NCBI GenBank assembly: GCA_950097015.1
Contig: CATNEN010000034.1
Location: 2,023,501-2,087,500, forward strand
Source of the DNA: Macrostomum hystrix
Lineage: Eukaryota > Platyhelminthes > Macrostomidae
Direction: 5' to 3'
Length of the DNA: 64,000 nt
Below, piece after piece: positions 54,689 through 64,000 of this stretch. The notes under the pieces are model-generated. The model was not told where the DNA came from. It saw only the letters and a program-made list of their open reading frames with translations, and searched no databases. How positions within the stretch are numbered: position 1 is the first letter of the stretch; each line of letters begins with the position of its first letter. The translations under genes were made by a program, and so were the position numbers.

Positions 54689-55596
54689 CATGAGCACACT
54701 TTCACACTATGCTCAGATCTCCAGTACACAGACTTGTACACTATGCTCAGATCTCCAGTACACAGACTTGTACACTATGCTCGGATCTCCAGTACACAGA
54801 CTTGTACACTATGCTCGGATCTCCAGTACACAGACTTGTACACTATGCTCAGATCTCCAGTACACAGACTTGTACACTATGCTCAGATCTCCAGTACACA
54901 GACTTGTACACTATGCTCGGATCTCCAGTACACAGACTTGTACACTATGCTCAGATCTCCAGTACACAGACTTGTACACTATGCTCAGATCTCCAGTACA
55001 CAGACTTGTACACTATGCTCGGATCTCCAGTACACAGACTTGTACACTATGCTCGGATCTCCAGTACACAGACTTGTACACTATGCTCAGATCTCCAGTA
55101 CACAGACTTGTACACTATGCTCGGATCTCCAGTACACAGACTTGTACACTATGCTCAGATCTCCAGTACACAGACTTGTACACTATGCTCGGATCTCCAG
55201 TACAGAGACTTGTACACTATGCTCAGATCTCCAGTACACAGACTTGTACACTATGCTCAGATCTCCAGTACACAGACTTGCACACTATGCTCGGATCTCC
55301 AGTACGCAGACTTGTAGACTATGCTCGGATCTCCAGTACAGAGACTTGTACACTATGCTCAGATCTCCAGTACACAGACTTGTACACTATGCTCAGATCT
55401 CCAGTACACAGACTTGTACACTATGCTCGGATCTCCAGTACAGAGACTTGTACACTATGCTCAGATCTCCAGTACACAGACTTGTACACTATGCTCAGAT
55501 CTCCAGTACACAGACTTGTACACTATGCTCGGATCTCCAGTACACAGACTTGTACACTATGCTTAAAATCTACAGTACACAGACTTGTACATGAAA
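54689..55596. repeat. 34-bp minisatellite, about 26-27 copies
   Basis: The unit contains TACACTATGCTCAGATCTCC then AGTACACAGACTTG, with CAG/CGG and ACA/AGA variants alternating. All long frames over it are repeat effects. Confidence 0.98.
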
Positions 55597-55910
55597 TTAT
55601 GTTCTGTATCACCCACCCATCTTGTGTAAAATGTAACAAGGAAAAGTAGTACTCTATGCAAATATCTGTGTTGGATAATATTTGTATTACATGTACGTAC
55701 GCGAAAGGTTCTATGACAACAGAAATATCTGACAAGCCTTAGAGTCAGTTGCTATAGCTTCCGGGATCAGAATACCAAGGAAAAATAAATGCCAAGTGAT
55801 TCGTCTGTAAGATAAAAGAGAAAAATCTGAGGCATCCAAACTAAAATTATGCCTTCCATTATTAATCAATCCACTGGCCACACAAAAAGAAAAACATACA
55901 TTTCCGGGAG
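55597..55910. other. Intergenic stretch, nothing recognised
   Basis: No gene supported. This is the 3' flank of the minus-strand gene that follows. Confidence 0.45.
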
Positions 55911-56075
55911 CCAATCAGCGTCCGCCGAGTCGATTGGCCCGACCAATCGGATAAAATTCATTTATAAGTCAGCAGCCAATCAGCGTCCACCGAGTCGATT
56001 GGCCCGACCAATCGGAAAACAGTCATTTATAAGTCAGGAGCCAATCAGCGTCCGCCGAGTCAGTTGGCCTGCCGG
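55911..56075. repeat. 65-bp repeat with CCAAT boxes, 2.5 copies
   Basis: Copies start at 55911, 55976 and 56041 with CCAATCAGCGTCCRCCGAGT. Each carries up to three CCAAT/ATTGG boxes. The third, partial copy is within the coding end of the minus-strand gene. Confidence 0.92.
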
Positions 56076-57633
56076 CCGACTCCAGCAGGTCCGGTCCACT
56101 GGTGGCAGCGAACTGCAGTTCTATTGGCGCCCCCCCTCCCGACTGGGTCGGCGTCGCCGCAGTTGCCGAATTGTCGAATGCGGCGTCATGTGCGCCGTCC
56201 GAAGATGAACAGCCGACGGCGGCTGCGGAAGCGGCGGAGGAGGCGGCGGCGGCGGCAGCCGATGAAGAGGCCAGGAACCAGCGAGTTCGTCTAGCCAAGC
56301 GTTCCAGTTGACGACGCCGCACTGAATTGAAGCGACTGGACGGTGTGCGCCGATGCGGCTGACGCTGGCCTACTGAGGCGGCGGCCGCGTCGGCGTCCGG
56401 TTCGGGCTCGTCGACCAAAGCATCCAAAGCATCTTCCAATTGTTCAGCACCTTCGCTAGTCTAAAATATGCGGTGTGAAGGAATGCTTGAAAATAATTCG
56501 CATTGTATAACAGCGTGGTGCTTTTATATCAAGTACTAAAAAAATATATCAATATAAATATGAATTTATTACGTTTATGTATTTTCGATACATATCGGAT
56601 CGATATGTCTCGGATCGGATTTATGATTTTTCGATACATATCGGATCGATACATTTATGATTTTTCGTTACATATCGGATCGAGGTAACAAACACTTTTT
56701 TTACATATCGGGTTGACGCTTTATCCAATTTTCGATAAATAGTAATGCTTCAATAAATGTACGAGTACCATGCTATTGATTTCATCGTCGAACGAATTTT
56801 CGAAACATATCGGAGTGACGCTTCAACTGAAAGCGCAATGACCAATAGCCAAAAACAACAGATACGTGAGTTGGCACTATAACAAAAAGTTTTTTCAAAC
56901 AAACCACAGCTACAAACAGCGCGAAAAAATCAATCAGCGAAAAACCCAGCAACGTCAAGTCCTTTGCAGCGAAAAAGCAGCAATTTTTGTATCATTTATC
57001 AGGTGGACTTTCACCGAAGTTTTCGATTTACCATAATTCAATTCTAAAGAATTATACCGGAGAGGGCCGTTCCGAAATTGCACATACCAGAATCTAGGCC
57101 CATTGAAAGCTAGTGGAACAAAAAACGTGAATTCATTTTTTATAGAGAAGTGATGGGAAATGGGCCAGCGGTCATGGGAAATGGGGATCGTGGGAAATGG
57201 GGATGATGGGAAATGGGGATCATGGGAAATGGGGATCATGGGAAATGGGGATCATGGGAAATGGGGATCGTGGGAAACGGCGATCGTGGGAAATGGGGAT
57301 CGCTGGAAATGGGATCGCGAGAAATGGGGATCGTGGGAAATGGGGATCGTGGGAAATGGGGATCATGGCAAATAGGGACCGTGGGAAATGGGGATCATGG
57401 GAAATGGAGATCATGGGAAATGGGGATCATGGGAAATGGGGATCATGGGAAATGGGGATCATGGGAAATGGGGATCATGGGAAATTCGGATCAGTAAGCG
57501 ATAGTAGAACACTGGCTGAGCTGATCAGTAACGAGGACGAGGGATTTTGGGGAGAGAAATGAGTTTAAACGGATCCCAAAATAGCGAATTCCCAAAAAAT
57601 GTGGACTTACTCGACGCCAAGACACAGATCTCA

Positions 57634-57717
<84 letters not shown>

Positions 57718-60700
57718 TCCCCGGATCTGTTGATACGCGGCACTCGACATCGGAGGCCGTGGCCGCTACTTCTGCCGCAACGCGATGGTGCACAAGATCG
57801 CCGGGCTCCATGGATGTCGGCAGCTGGAGTCCGGTGATGTCCGACAGGGTGCTGTGCACCGACAGGGCGTCGGAGGAGGGTGGCGCCAGCTTGGGATACC
57901 GCTGCAGCCGCAGCATCGAGTGGGAGACGGCAGCAGACGCTGCTGGCTTCGGCGAGCGAAAAAATCTCTTCGCATCTTCAACAGTATCTGTGCGCGCCGC
58001 CTGCTGTGGAGAGCCTACCGCAGGAGCTGCCCCTGCTGGAATTCGATGAGATGGAAGCAGCTGAACTAAAAGCGGATGCGAATGAGAGGATAGGGAACAT
58101 TGAAGAATGGGAATTGATTTGATCAAGCAGTAATCTGAATGCTGGTCTTCGAGTGGTTGGGAAATGAGGATCTCGGAGATGGGGAATGGGGATCTTAGGA
58201 TATTGGGAACTCCTATCTTTGGAGATGGGGAAGGGGTATCCTAGGAGTAGGGGAACGGGATCTTAGTAGGTGGAGAATGAGGATCTTAGGAGATGGGGAA
58301 TGAGGATCTTAGGAGATGGGGAATGAGGATCTAAGGAGATGGGGAACGGGATCTTAGTAGGTGGGAAATGAGGATCTTAGGAAATGGGGAATGGGATCTT
58401 AGGAGATGGGGAATGGGATCTTATGAGATGGGGAATGAGGATCTTATGAGATGGGGAATAGGATCTTAGGAGACGGGGAATAGGATCTTAGGAGATAAGG
58501 AATGGGATCTTAGGAGATAGGGAATAGGATATTAGTAGGTTGGGAATGGGATCTTAGGAGACGGGGAATGGGATCTTAGGAGATAGGGAATGGGGATCTT
58601 CCGGGAGCAGTAAACGAGGATCTTAAATATTGAATTGGGATAGAAGAGAAAAGCTTGAGACTTTCACCCTACAGAGAACTGGCAACAAAACAACTGTACA
58701 TGCTACTTGCAGCGGCATGTAGGCAAATCATTTTCAGCGAAATCCGAGATGTGACAAAAATCACAGCGGTGCAAGTAATTGGAATAGCCAAAACAATCTC
58801 AATCTATTCCCACTTGTTCTGTCTCTCCTACTCCTCTTCAAAAAGCAGCACCAGAATCGCAAAAAGCAGAATGAAATCTAGCATTTTTCATCATAGAAAA
58901 AATATAACACACAGACAACGAAAAATGCTGGTTTAGCTCAGCAAAGCTTAGCAGCATTCTGAATTGACTCTAGGAGCAGATAAAAACAGTCCGATAGAGA
59001 CACAAGAGCAGGAGAGCAGGCAGGAGGCTTAGAGACAAGCAGATCCCATTGGGAATAACCATGGATTCCGATTACAGTGGCTGGTTTCATTCCGCAGTAG
59101 GCAAATATTTTCTACACGATGAAGCTGCTTGGTGCTTGAGTGCGGCATGAGTTTAAGAAGGCTTATAGCCTCAGGGACACATTTAATACGCCTTGTGCCG
59201 AATTCGCATTTTAATTTCCATAGAGAAAACGTTGGACACATTTTCCAGTTCATTGTGTGGCTATGCAAAGCGATTTTCATGACATTGGCTGATAATTGCC
59301 TCTATGCTGGGGGAAGAAATCACTTTCCAATCAATAACACTAGGGGGCAGGGCGGCATTTTTGGATGACAATGTCAGGCATTAGTAAAGGCGAAAGTACA
59401 TTAGGGTAGGGTAATGAACATTAGGCTAGATGAGGGGCGAGTAGAAAGCGAATTTACATTAGGTTGTGTGTTTGAGGAAGGCGAATGTGCAGTAGACAGT
59501 GGGTGAGAGGAATGCGAATGTGCATTAGGCAGTGGGTGAGTGGAATTCGAATGTGCATTAGGCAGTGGGTGAGTGGAATTCGAATTTACATTAGGCAGTG
59601 GGTGAGTGGAATTCGAATGTGCATTAGGCAGTGGGTGAGTGGAATTCGAATTTACATTAGGCAGTGGGTGAGTGGAATTCGAATGTGCATTAGGCAGTGG
59701 GTGAGTGGAATTCGAATTTACATTAGGCAGTGGGTGAGAGGAAGGCGAATGTGCATTAGGCAGTGGGTGAGAGGAATGCGAATGTATATTAGGTAGTGGG
59801 TGAGAGGAATGCGAATGTGCATTAGGCAGTGGGTGAGAGGAATGCGAATGTACATTAGGCAGTGGGTGAGTGGAAGGCGAATGTACATTAGGTAGGTGGT
59901 TAGTGGAAGGCGAATGTGCATTAGGCAGTGGGTGAGAGGAATGCGAATGTGCATTAGGTAGCGGGTGAGAGGAATGCGAATGTGCATTAGGAAGTGGGTG
60001 AGAGGAATGCGAATGTGCATTAGGCAGTGGGTTTGAGGAAGGCGAATGTACAGTAGGCAGTGGGTGAGAGGAATGCGAATTTACATTAGGTAGGTGGTTA
60101 GTGGAAGGCGAATGTACATTAGGTAGTGGGTGAGTGGAATGCGAATGTACATTAGGTAGTGGGTGAGAGGAATGCGAATGTGCATTAGGAAGTGGGTGAG
60201 AGGAATGCGAATGTACATTAGGCAGTGGGTGAGAGGAATGCGAATGTACATTAGGCAGTGGGTGAGAGGAATGCGAATGTGCATTAGGCAGTGGGTGAGA
60301 GGAATGCGAATGTGCATTAGGCAGTGGGTGAGAGGAATGCGAATGTGCATTAGGAAGTGGGTGAGAGGAATGCGAATGTGCATTAGGCAGTGGGTGAGAG
60401 GAATTCGAATGTACATTAGGCAGTGGGTGAGTGGAATTCGAATGTACATTAGGCAGTGGGTGAGTGGAATTCGAATGTACATTAGGTAGGTGGTTAGTGG
60501 AAGGCGAATGTACATTTGTTAGTGGGTGAGTGGGTGGCATATGTACATTAGGCAGTGGGTGAGTGGAAGGCGAATGTACATTTGTTAGTGGGTGAGTGGG
60601 TGGCATATGTACATTAGGTAGTGGGTGAGAGGAATGCGAATGTACATTAGGTAGTGGGTGAGTGGAAGGCGAATGTATATTAGGCAGTGGGTGAGAGGAA

Positions 60701-61261
60701 TGCGAATGTACATTAGGCAGTGGGTGAGTGGAATTCGAATGTACATTAGGTAGGTGGTTAGTGGAAGGCGAATGTACATTTGTTAGTGGGTGAGTGGGTG
60801 GCATATGTACATTAGGCAGTGGGTGAGAGGAAGGCGAATGTACATTAGTTAGTGGGTGATGTTCTCATACCGTCAATCGCTGAATCCTCGCCCTCTCGTA
60901 CGGCGGTAGCTGCGGCAAAGTATCGAATCAGATCCTCCCCAAACAGATCAGGATTAGAGAAGCCGGAGATTAGCGCCTCCATTACTTTGGAAGCGTGCTC
61001 AACCTGACCAGGTAAAATAGTGGTGGAGGGAAAAGTTTCAACAGAATCTAGAAGTCAGGATTTATCCATAAAATTGTAGCTCCACTTACTTTCTTTGGAT
61101 CGTCTGTGCAGGAATGAAACATTGACCCGGCGACACTCTTGGCTACAGCTTCAACTGGCACACAGCTGCCTGTCTGGCTGCAGTCTGAGCACATTCTGTG
61201 CCACGTGCCGAATAGCAGAGCGGCCAGCTGGCGCACCGGCGGCGACAGCGAGCGGATGACG
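56023..61261 (-). CDS. 3' part of a minus-strand gene, RhoGAP-like region and poly-Gln tail
   Basis: Exons in transcript order: 61261-61090, 61003-60871, 58035-57611, 56460-56023. Splice phases agree and give 388 residues to TGA; the 5' end is missing (the first exon begins in phase 2). Exons 1-2 encode a helical region (SPPVRQLAALLFGTWHRM; then VPVEAVAKSVAGSMFHS; then EHASKVMEALISGFSNPDLF). Its last helices resemble the end of RhoGAP/BH folds (N-x-L-A-x-x-x-x-P-x-L .. V-x-x-L-I). This is a weak, by-eye match and there is no arginine finger in view. Exon 3 is Ser/Pro/Ala-rich with FFRSPKP and a 27-residue Gln run. Exon 4 is Ala/Ser-rich with a basic RRRQLERLARRTRWF segment. Introns 2 and 3 hold the arrays at 59.5-60.9, 58.2 and 57.2 kb. 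Function unknown. Confidence 0.62.
57165..57488. repeat. 16-bp array GGGGATCATGGGAAAT
   Basis: About 20 copies with ATCGTGGG variants, in the last intron of the minus-strand gene. Confidence 0.97.
57635..57715. repeat. CTG/CAG trinucleotide run, 27 units
   Basis: A perfect run that encodes 27 glutamines on the minus strand, 24 bases from the 5' splice site of the exon 57611-58035. Confidence 0.97.
58150..58622. repeat. 22-bp-class array TCTTAGGAGATGGGGAATGA
   Basis: About 20 degenerate copies of ATCTTAGGAGATGGGGAATG with GGGA/AGGA variants, in intron 2-to-3 of the minus-strand gene. Confidence 0.95.
58623..59480. other. Unique stretch within an intron of the minus-strand gene
   Basis: Nothing recognised; short frames on both strands without domains. 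Confidence 0.45.
59481..60858. repeat. 33-bp minisatellite, about 42 copies
   Basis: The unit contains ATTAGGCAGTGGGTGAGAGG then AATGCGAATGTGC, with many alternating variants. On the minus strand it begins about 15 bases after the 5' splice site at 60870. The 467-codon minus frame is produced by the 33-bp period and is not a gene. Confidence 0.98.
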
Positions 61262-61299
61262 CTGAGGGAGACGGAGATAGACAGTGTGCATAATGAGCT

Positions 61300-62356
61300 T
61301 GCGAATAATGAGCAATGCCTCCTTCATGAGCTATGCCTGCCATATGAGCTATGCCTCCTTCATGAGCTATGCCTGCCATATGAGCTATGCCTCCTTCATG
61401 AGCTATGCCTCCTTCATGAGCAATGCCTCCTTCATGAGCTATGCCTGCCATATGAGCTATGCCTCCTTCATGAGCTATGCCTCCTTCATGAGCTATGCCT
61501 CCTTCATGAGCTATGCCTCCTTCATAAGCTATGCCTGCCATATGAGCTATGCCTCCGTCATGAGCTATGCCTCCTTCATGAGCTATGCCTCCTTCATGAG
61601 CTATGCCTCCTTCATGAGCTATGCCTCCTTCATGAGCTATGCCTCCTTCATGAGCTATGCCTGCCATATGAGCTATGCCTCCGTCATGAGCTATGCCTCC
61701 TTCATGAGCTATGCCTGCCATATGAGCTATGCCTCCGTCATGAGCTATGCCTCCTTCATGAGCTATGCCTGCCATATGAGCTATGCCTCCGTCATGAGCT
61801 ATGCCTCCTTTATGAGCTATGCCTCCTTCATGAGCTATGCCTCCTTCGTCAACTATGTCTTCTTTATGAGCTATGCCTGCCATACGAGCTATGCCTCCTT
61901 CATGAGCTATGCCTCCTTCGTCAACTATGTCTTCTTTATGAGCTATGCCTGCCATACGAGCTATGCCTCCTTCATGAGCTATGCCTCCTTCGTCAACTAT
62001 GTCTTCTTTATGAGCTATGCCTGCCATACGAGCTATGCCTCCTTCATGAGCTATGCCTCCTTCATGAGCTATGCCTGCCATATGAGCTATGCCTCCTTCA
62101 TGAGCTATGCCTCCTTCATGAGCTATGCCTGCCATATGAGCTATGCCTCCGTCATGAGCTATGCCTCCTTCATGAGCTATGCCTGCCATATGAGCTATGC
62201 CTCCTTCATGAGCTATGCCTGCCATATGAGCTATGCCTCCTTCATGAGCTATGCCTCCTTCGTCAACTATGTCTTCTTTATGAGCTATGCCTGCCATATG
62301 AGCTATGCCTGCCATATGAGCTGCCTGCCATATGAGCTGCCTGCCATATGAGCTAT
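61300..62356. repeat. 18-bp minisatellite, about 58 copies
   Basis: The unit is GCCTCCTTCATGAGCTAT, with GCCTGCCATATGAGCTAT variants and a higher-order block containing CTTCGTCAACTATGTCTTCT repeated four times. Long frames on both strands are repeat effects. It is probably in the intron upstream of exon 61261-61090. Confidence 0.98.
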
Positions 62357-62770
62357 CCTTCTTTATAAAATATGGCTCCAATCAGAGCTCCGGTAGTTCT
62401 TGTTATAGGGTTTGCAATATTTTTGTTAGAGGGTAATTCTATTTTTTACAGTGCGAAGAAACGTTATTTGTCCGTTATTTAGCATGTACGTCGTACTTTT
62501 CAGAAGTTTTTTCAGTTCGCGGAAAACTGGGCCAGTCATTTTCTGACTACTGCCAAAATAATGCCAAGACTGAAAGCATTCAATTGCGAGCTGGAAAGGA
62601 GACGAGCTAGTCTATGAACCGGCCAAATATATTAAGCAATCGGTGGATCGGACTAAAAGTAGCAGGAGTTGCCAGTAATACCGAGAATTATCACGAAATC
62701 AGCGAATCGTCGAAAATCAACGAAACACTTAGACATCGGCGAATCACGGAGAATTCAGCAAATCTTTTAG
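62357..62770. other. Unique stretch, nothing recognised
   Basis: No supported exon on either strand. Confidence 0.4.
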
Positions 62771-63405
62771 ATTTGGCGAATCATTGAGAATTTGGCGAAT
62801 CATTGAGAATTTGCCGAATCATTGAGAATTTGGCGAATCATTGAGAATTTGCCGAATCATTGAGAATTTGCCGAATCATTGAGAATTTGCCGAATCATTG
62901 AGAATTTGCCGAATCATTGAGAATTTGCCGAATCATTGAGAATTTGCCGAATCATTGAGAATTTGCCGAATCATTGAGAATTTGCCGAATCATTGAGAAT
63001 TTGCCGAATCATTGAGAATTTGCCGAATCATTGAGACTGGCAAATCATTGAGACTGGCGAATCATTTAGAATTTAGCGAATCATTGAGACTTTGACGAAT
63101 CATTGGGACTTTAGCGAATCATTGGGACTTTATCGAAACAAAATTTTGCCGAATCATTGAGAATTTGCCGAATCATTGAGACTGGCAAATCATTGAGACT
63201 GGCGAATCATTTAGAATTTAGCGAATCATTGAGACTTTGACGAATCATTGGGACTTTAGCGAATCATTGGGACTTTAACGAATCAAAATTTTGGCGAATC
63301 ATTGAGAATTTGGCGAAACAAGGAGAATCGGCGAATCAAAGAGAAATCGGCGAATCATTGAGACTTTGGCGAATCATTGAGAATTTGGCGAATCATTGAG
63401 AATAA
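62771..63405. repeat. 19-bp array GAATCATTGAGAATTTGCC
   Basis: About 33 copies. A higher-order block of about 130 bp (GAGACTGGCAAATCATTGAG onward) is repeated at 63030 and 63180. Confidence 0.98.
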
Positions 63406-64000
63406 CCCGTGATAGAATCGTATGAGAATTTCATAAGGCCCATAGACCTTACTCAGAGCTGACTCATCGCGTGTCGGCGGCAGATAGAAAGAAACTCACG
63501 AATGTAATACACTTCCTCTTGACATATAAAGGGATTTTCTCTATCCTTAGAATTTCATTTTTTTGTATTGCGTAATCAGCTAAGCAGTCCTTCTCTGACA
63601 CAAGGAGAATGAGCCAGTACATCAGTCAATCATATAGTTGTCTTATAAAAGAATATTCATAGTTTCCCCCAATACTATTGGATTCTTATATCTTCCTATT
63701 GGCAATGAACGGATTAGATCTGTTATATTTTTATCACCAAAAAAGAAGCTAGCCCGGGTTGACATAGTGGCGGAGGCAATATAGTTTGGGTAGAGAAGAT
63801 AGGAGAGACTGGCAGATAGCATAGGTGGGCAGACTTGAAGATGTGTGAGTCGAGAAACGAAGGATAAAGTCGAAGCTGGCACAGTGCCATGCGAGAGAGT
63901 ACAGAGTAGACGGGCAGACTTGGGCACAGGGCGCCCAGGGCAGCGGCGGCGACGACGGCAGCGACGGCGGCAGCAGCAGCAGGAGGAGGAGGAGTAGGAG
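63406..64000. other. Right end of the window, no supported gene
   Basis: A 94-codon minus-strand frame (63643-63927) has no recognised domain. The last 60 bases are a GGC/GAC/CAG/AGG trinucleotide-rich stretch. More exons of the minus-strand gene should lie beyond the window. Confidence 0.4.

Noticed and set aside
54672-55649. 325-codon plus-strand frame
   Set aside because: Translation of the 34-bp minisatellite; open in all three plus frames.
59401-60804. 467-codon His/Ser/Pro-rich frame
   Set aside because: It translates the 33-bp minisatellite in an intron of the minus-strand gene; the opposite strand is equally open.
61139-62381. Frames of 355-412 codons on both strands
   Set aside because: They come from the 18-bp array (GCCTCCTTCATGAGCTAT); the only real coding part nearby is the exon at 61090-61261.
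63643-63927. 94-codon minus-strand frame as a 5' exon of the neighbouring gene
   Set aside because: No donor in the needed phase was found and the sequence shows no domain.

Overview
The window is animal nuclear DNA. Protein genes are cut into exons by GT-AG introns, there are tRNA-derived SINEs, and the interstitial telomeric repeats are of the TTAGGG type. That repeat type argues against an arthropod (TTAGG) or nematode (TTAGGC). With a Shaw-type potassium channel and marine-invertebrate-like SINEs, the best guess is a non-ecdysozoan invertebrate such as a lophotrochozoan or flatworm; the species is not determined. No reverse transcriptase or transposase gene is visible. By my reading about a third of the window is tandem repeat, in some forty arrays, most with their own motif and most inside introns.

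Layout. 1-456 is a 91-bp satellite. 1-10.3 kb holds five intronless genes: a four-helix MS4A-like membrane protein (+), a secreted five-domain Kazal inhibitor (-), a second four-helix membrane protein (-), a 168-residue protein with a SILK motif (+), and a 150-residue protein resembling the catalytic-targeting core of PPP1R15/GADD34 (+). 11.2-15.9 kb holds an unrecognised multi-exon gene (+) that carries the same ubiquitin-fold/RBD-like module twice. 17.0-26.9 kb is a complete 13-exon SEL1L3 orthologue (+), which closes in frame at 1079 residues. 30.4-51.5 kb is a complete Shaw/Kv3 potassium channel (+), with seven constitutive exons (578 residues) and one probable cassette exon; its first intron is 10.5 kb and starts with GC rather than GT. 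56.0-61.3 kb holds the 3' half of a minus-strand gene with a weak RhoGAP-like resemblance and a 27-glutamine tract. The rest, to 64.0 kb, looks like its intron or flank.

The genes do not form a pathway. SEL1L3, Shaw, the Kazal protein and the two four-helix proteins are membrane or secretory products, while the PPP1R15-like protein would act on translation control at the ER.

The main unexplained structure is the repeat landscape. Several arrays can be traced to a short piece of a dispersed element: a hAT-like MITE carries the GAGATGAGACAGGG motif that fills Shaw intron 3, and another dispersed repeat carries the palindrome that is amplified in SEL1L3 intron 7. Two SINE fragments are bracketed by inverted telomeric repeats. 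Several arrays begin within about 10-60 bases of a 5' splice site.
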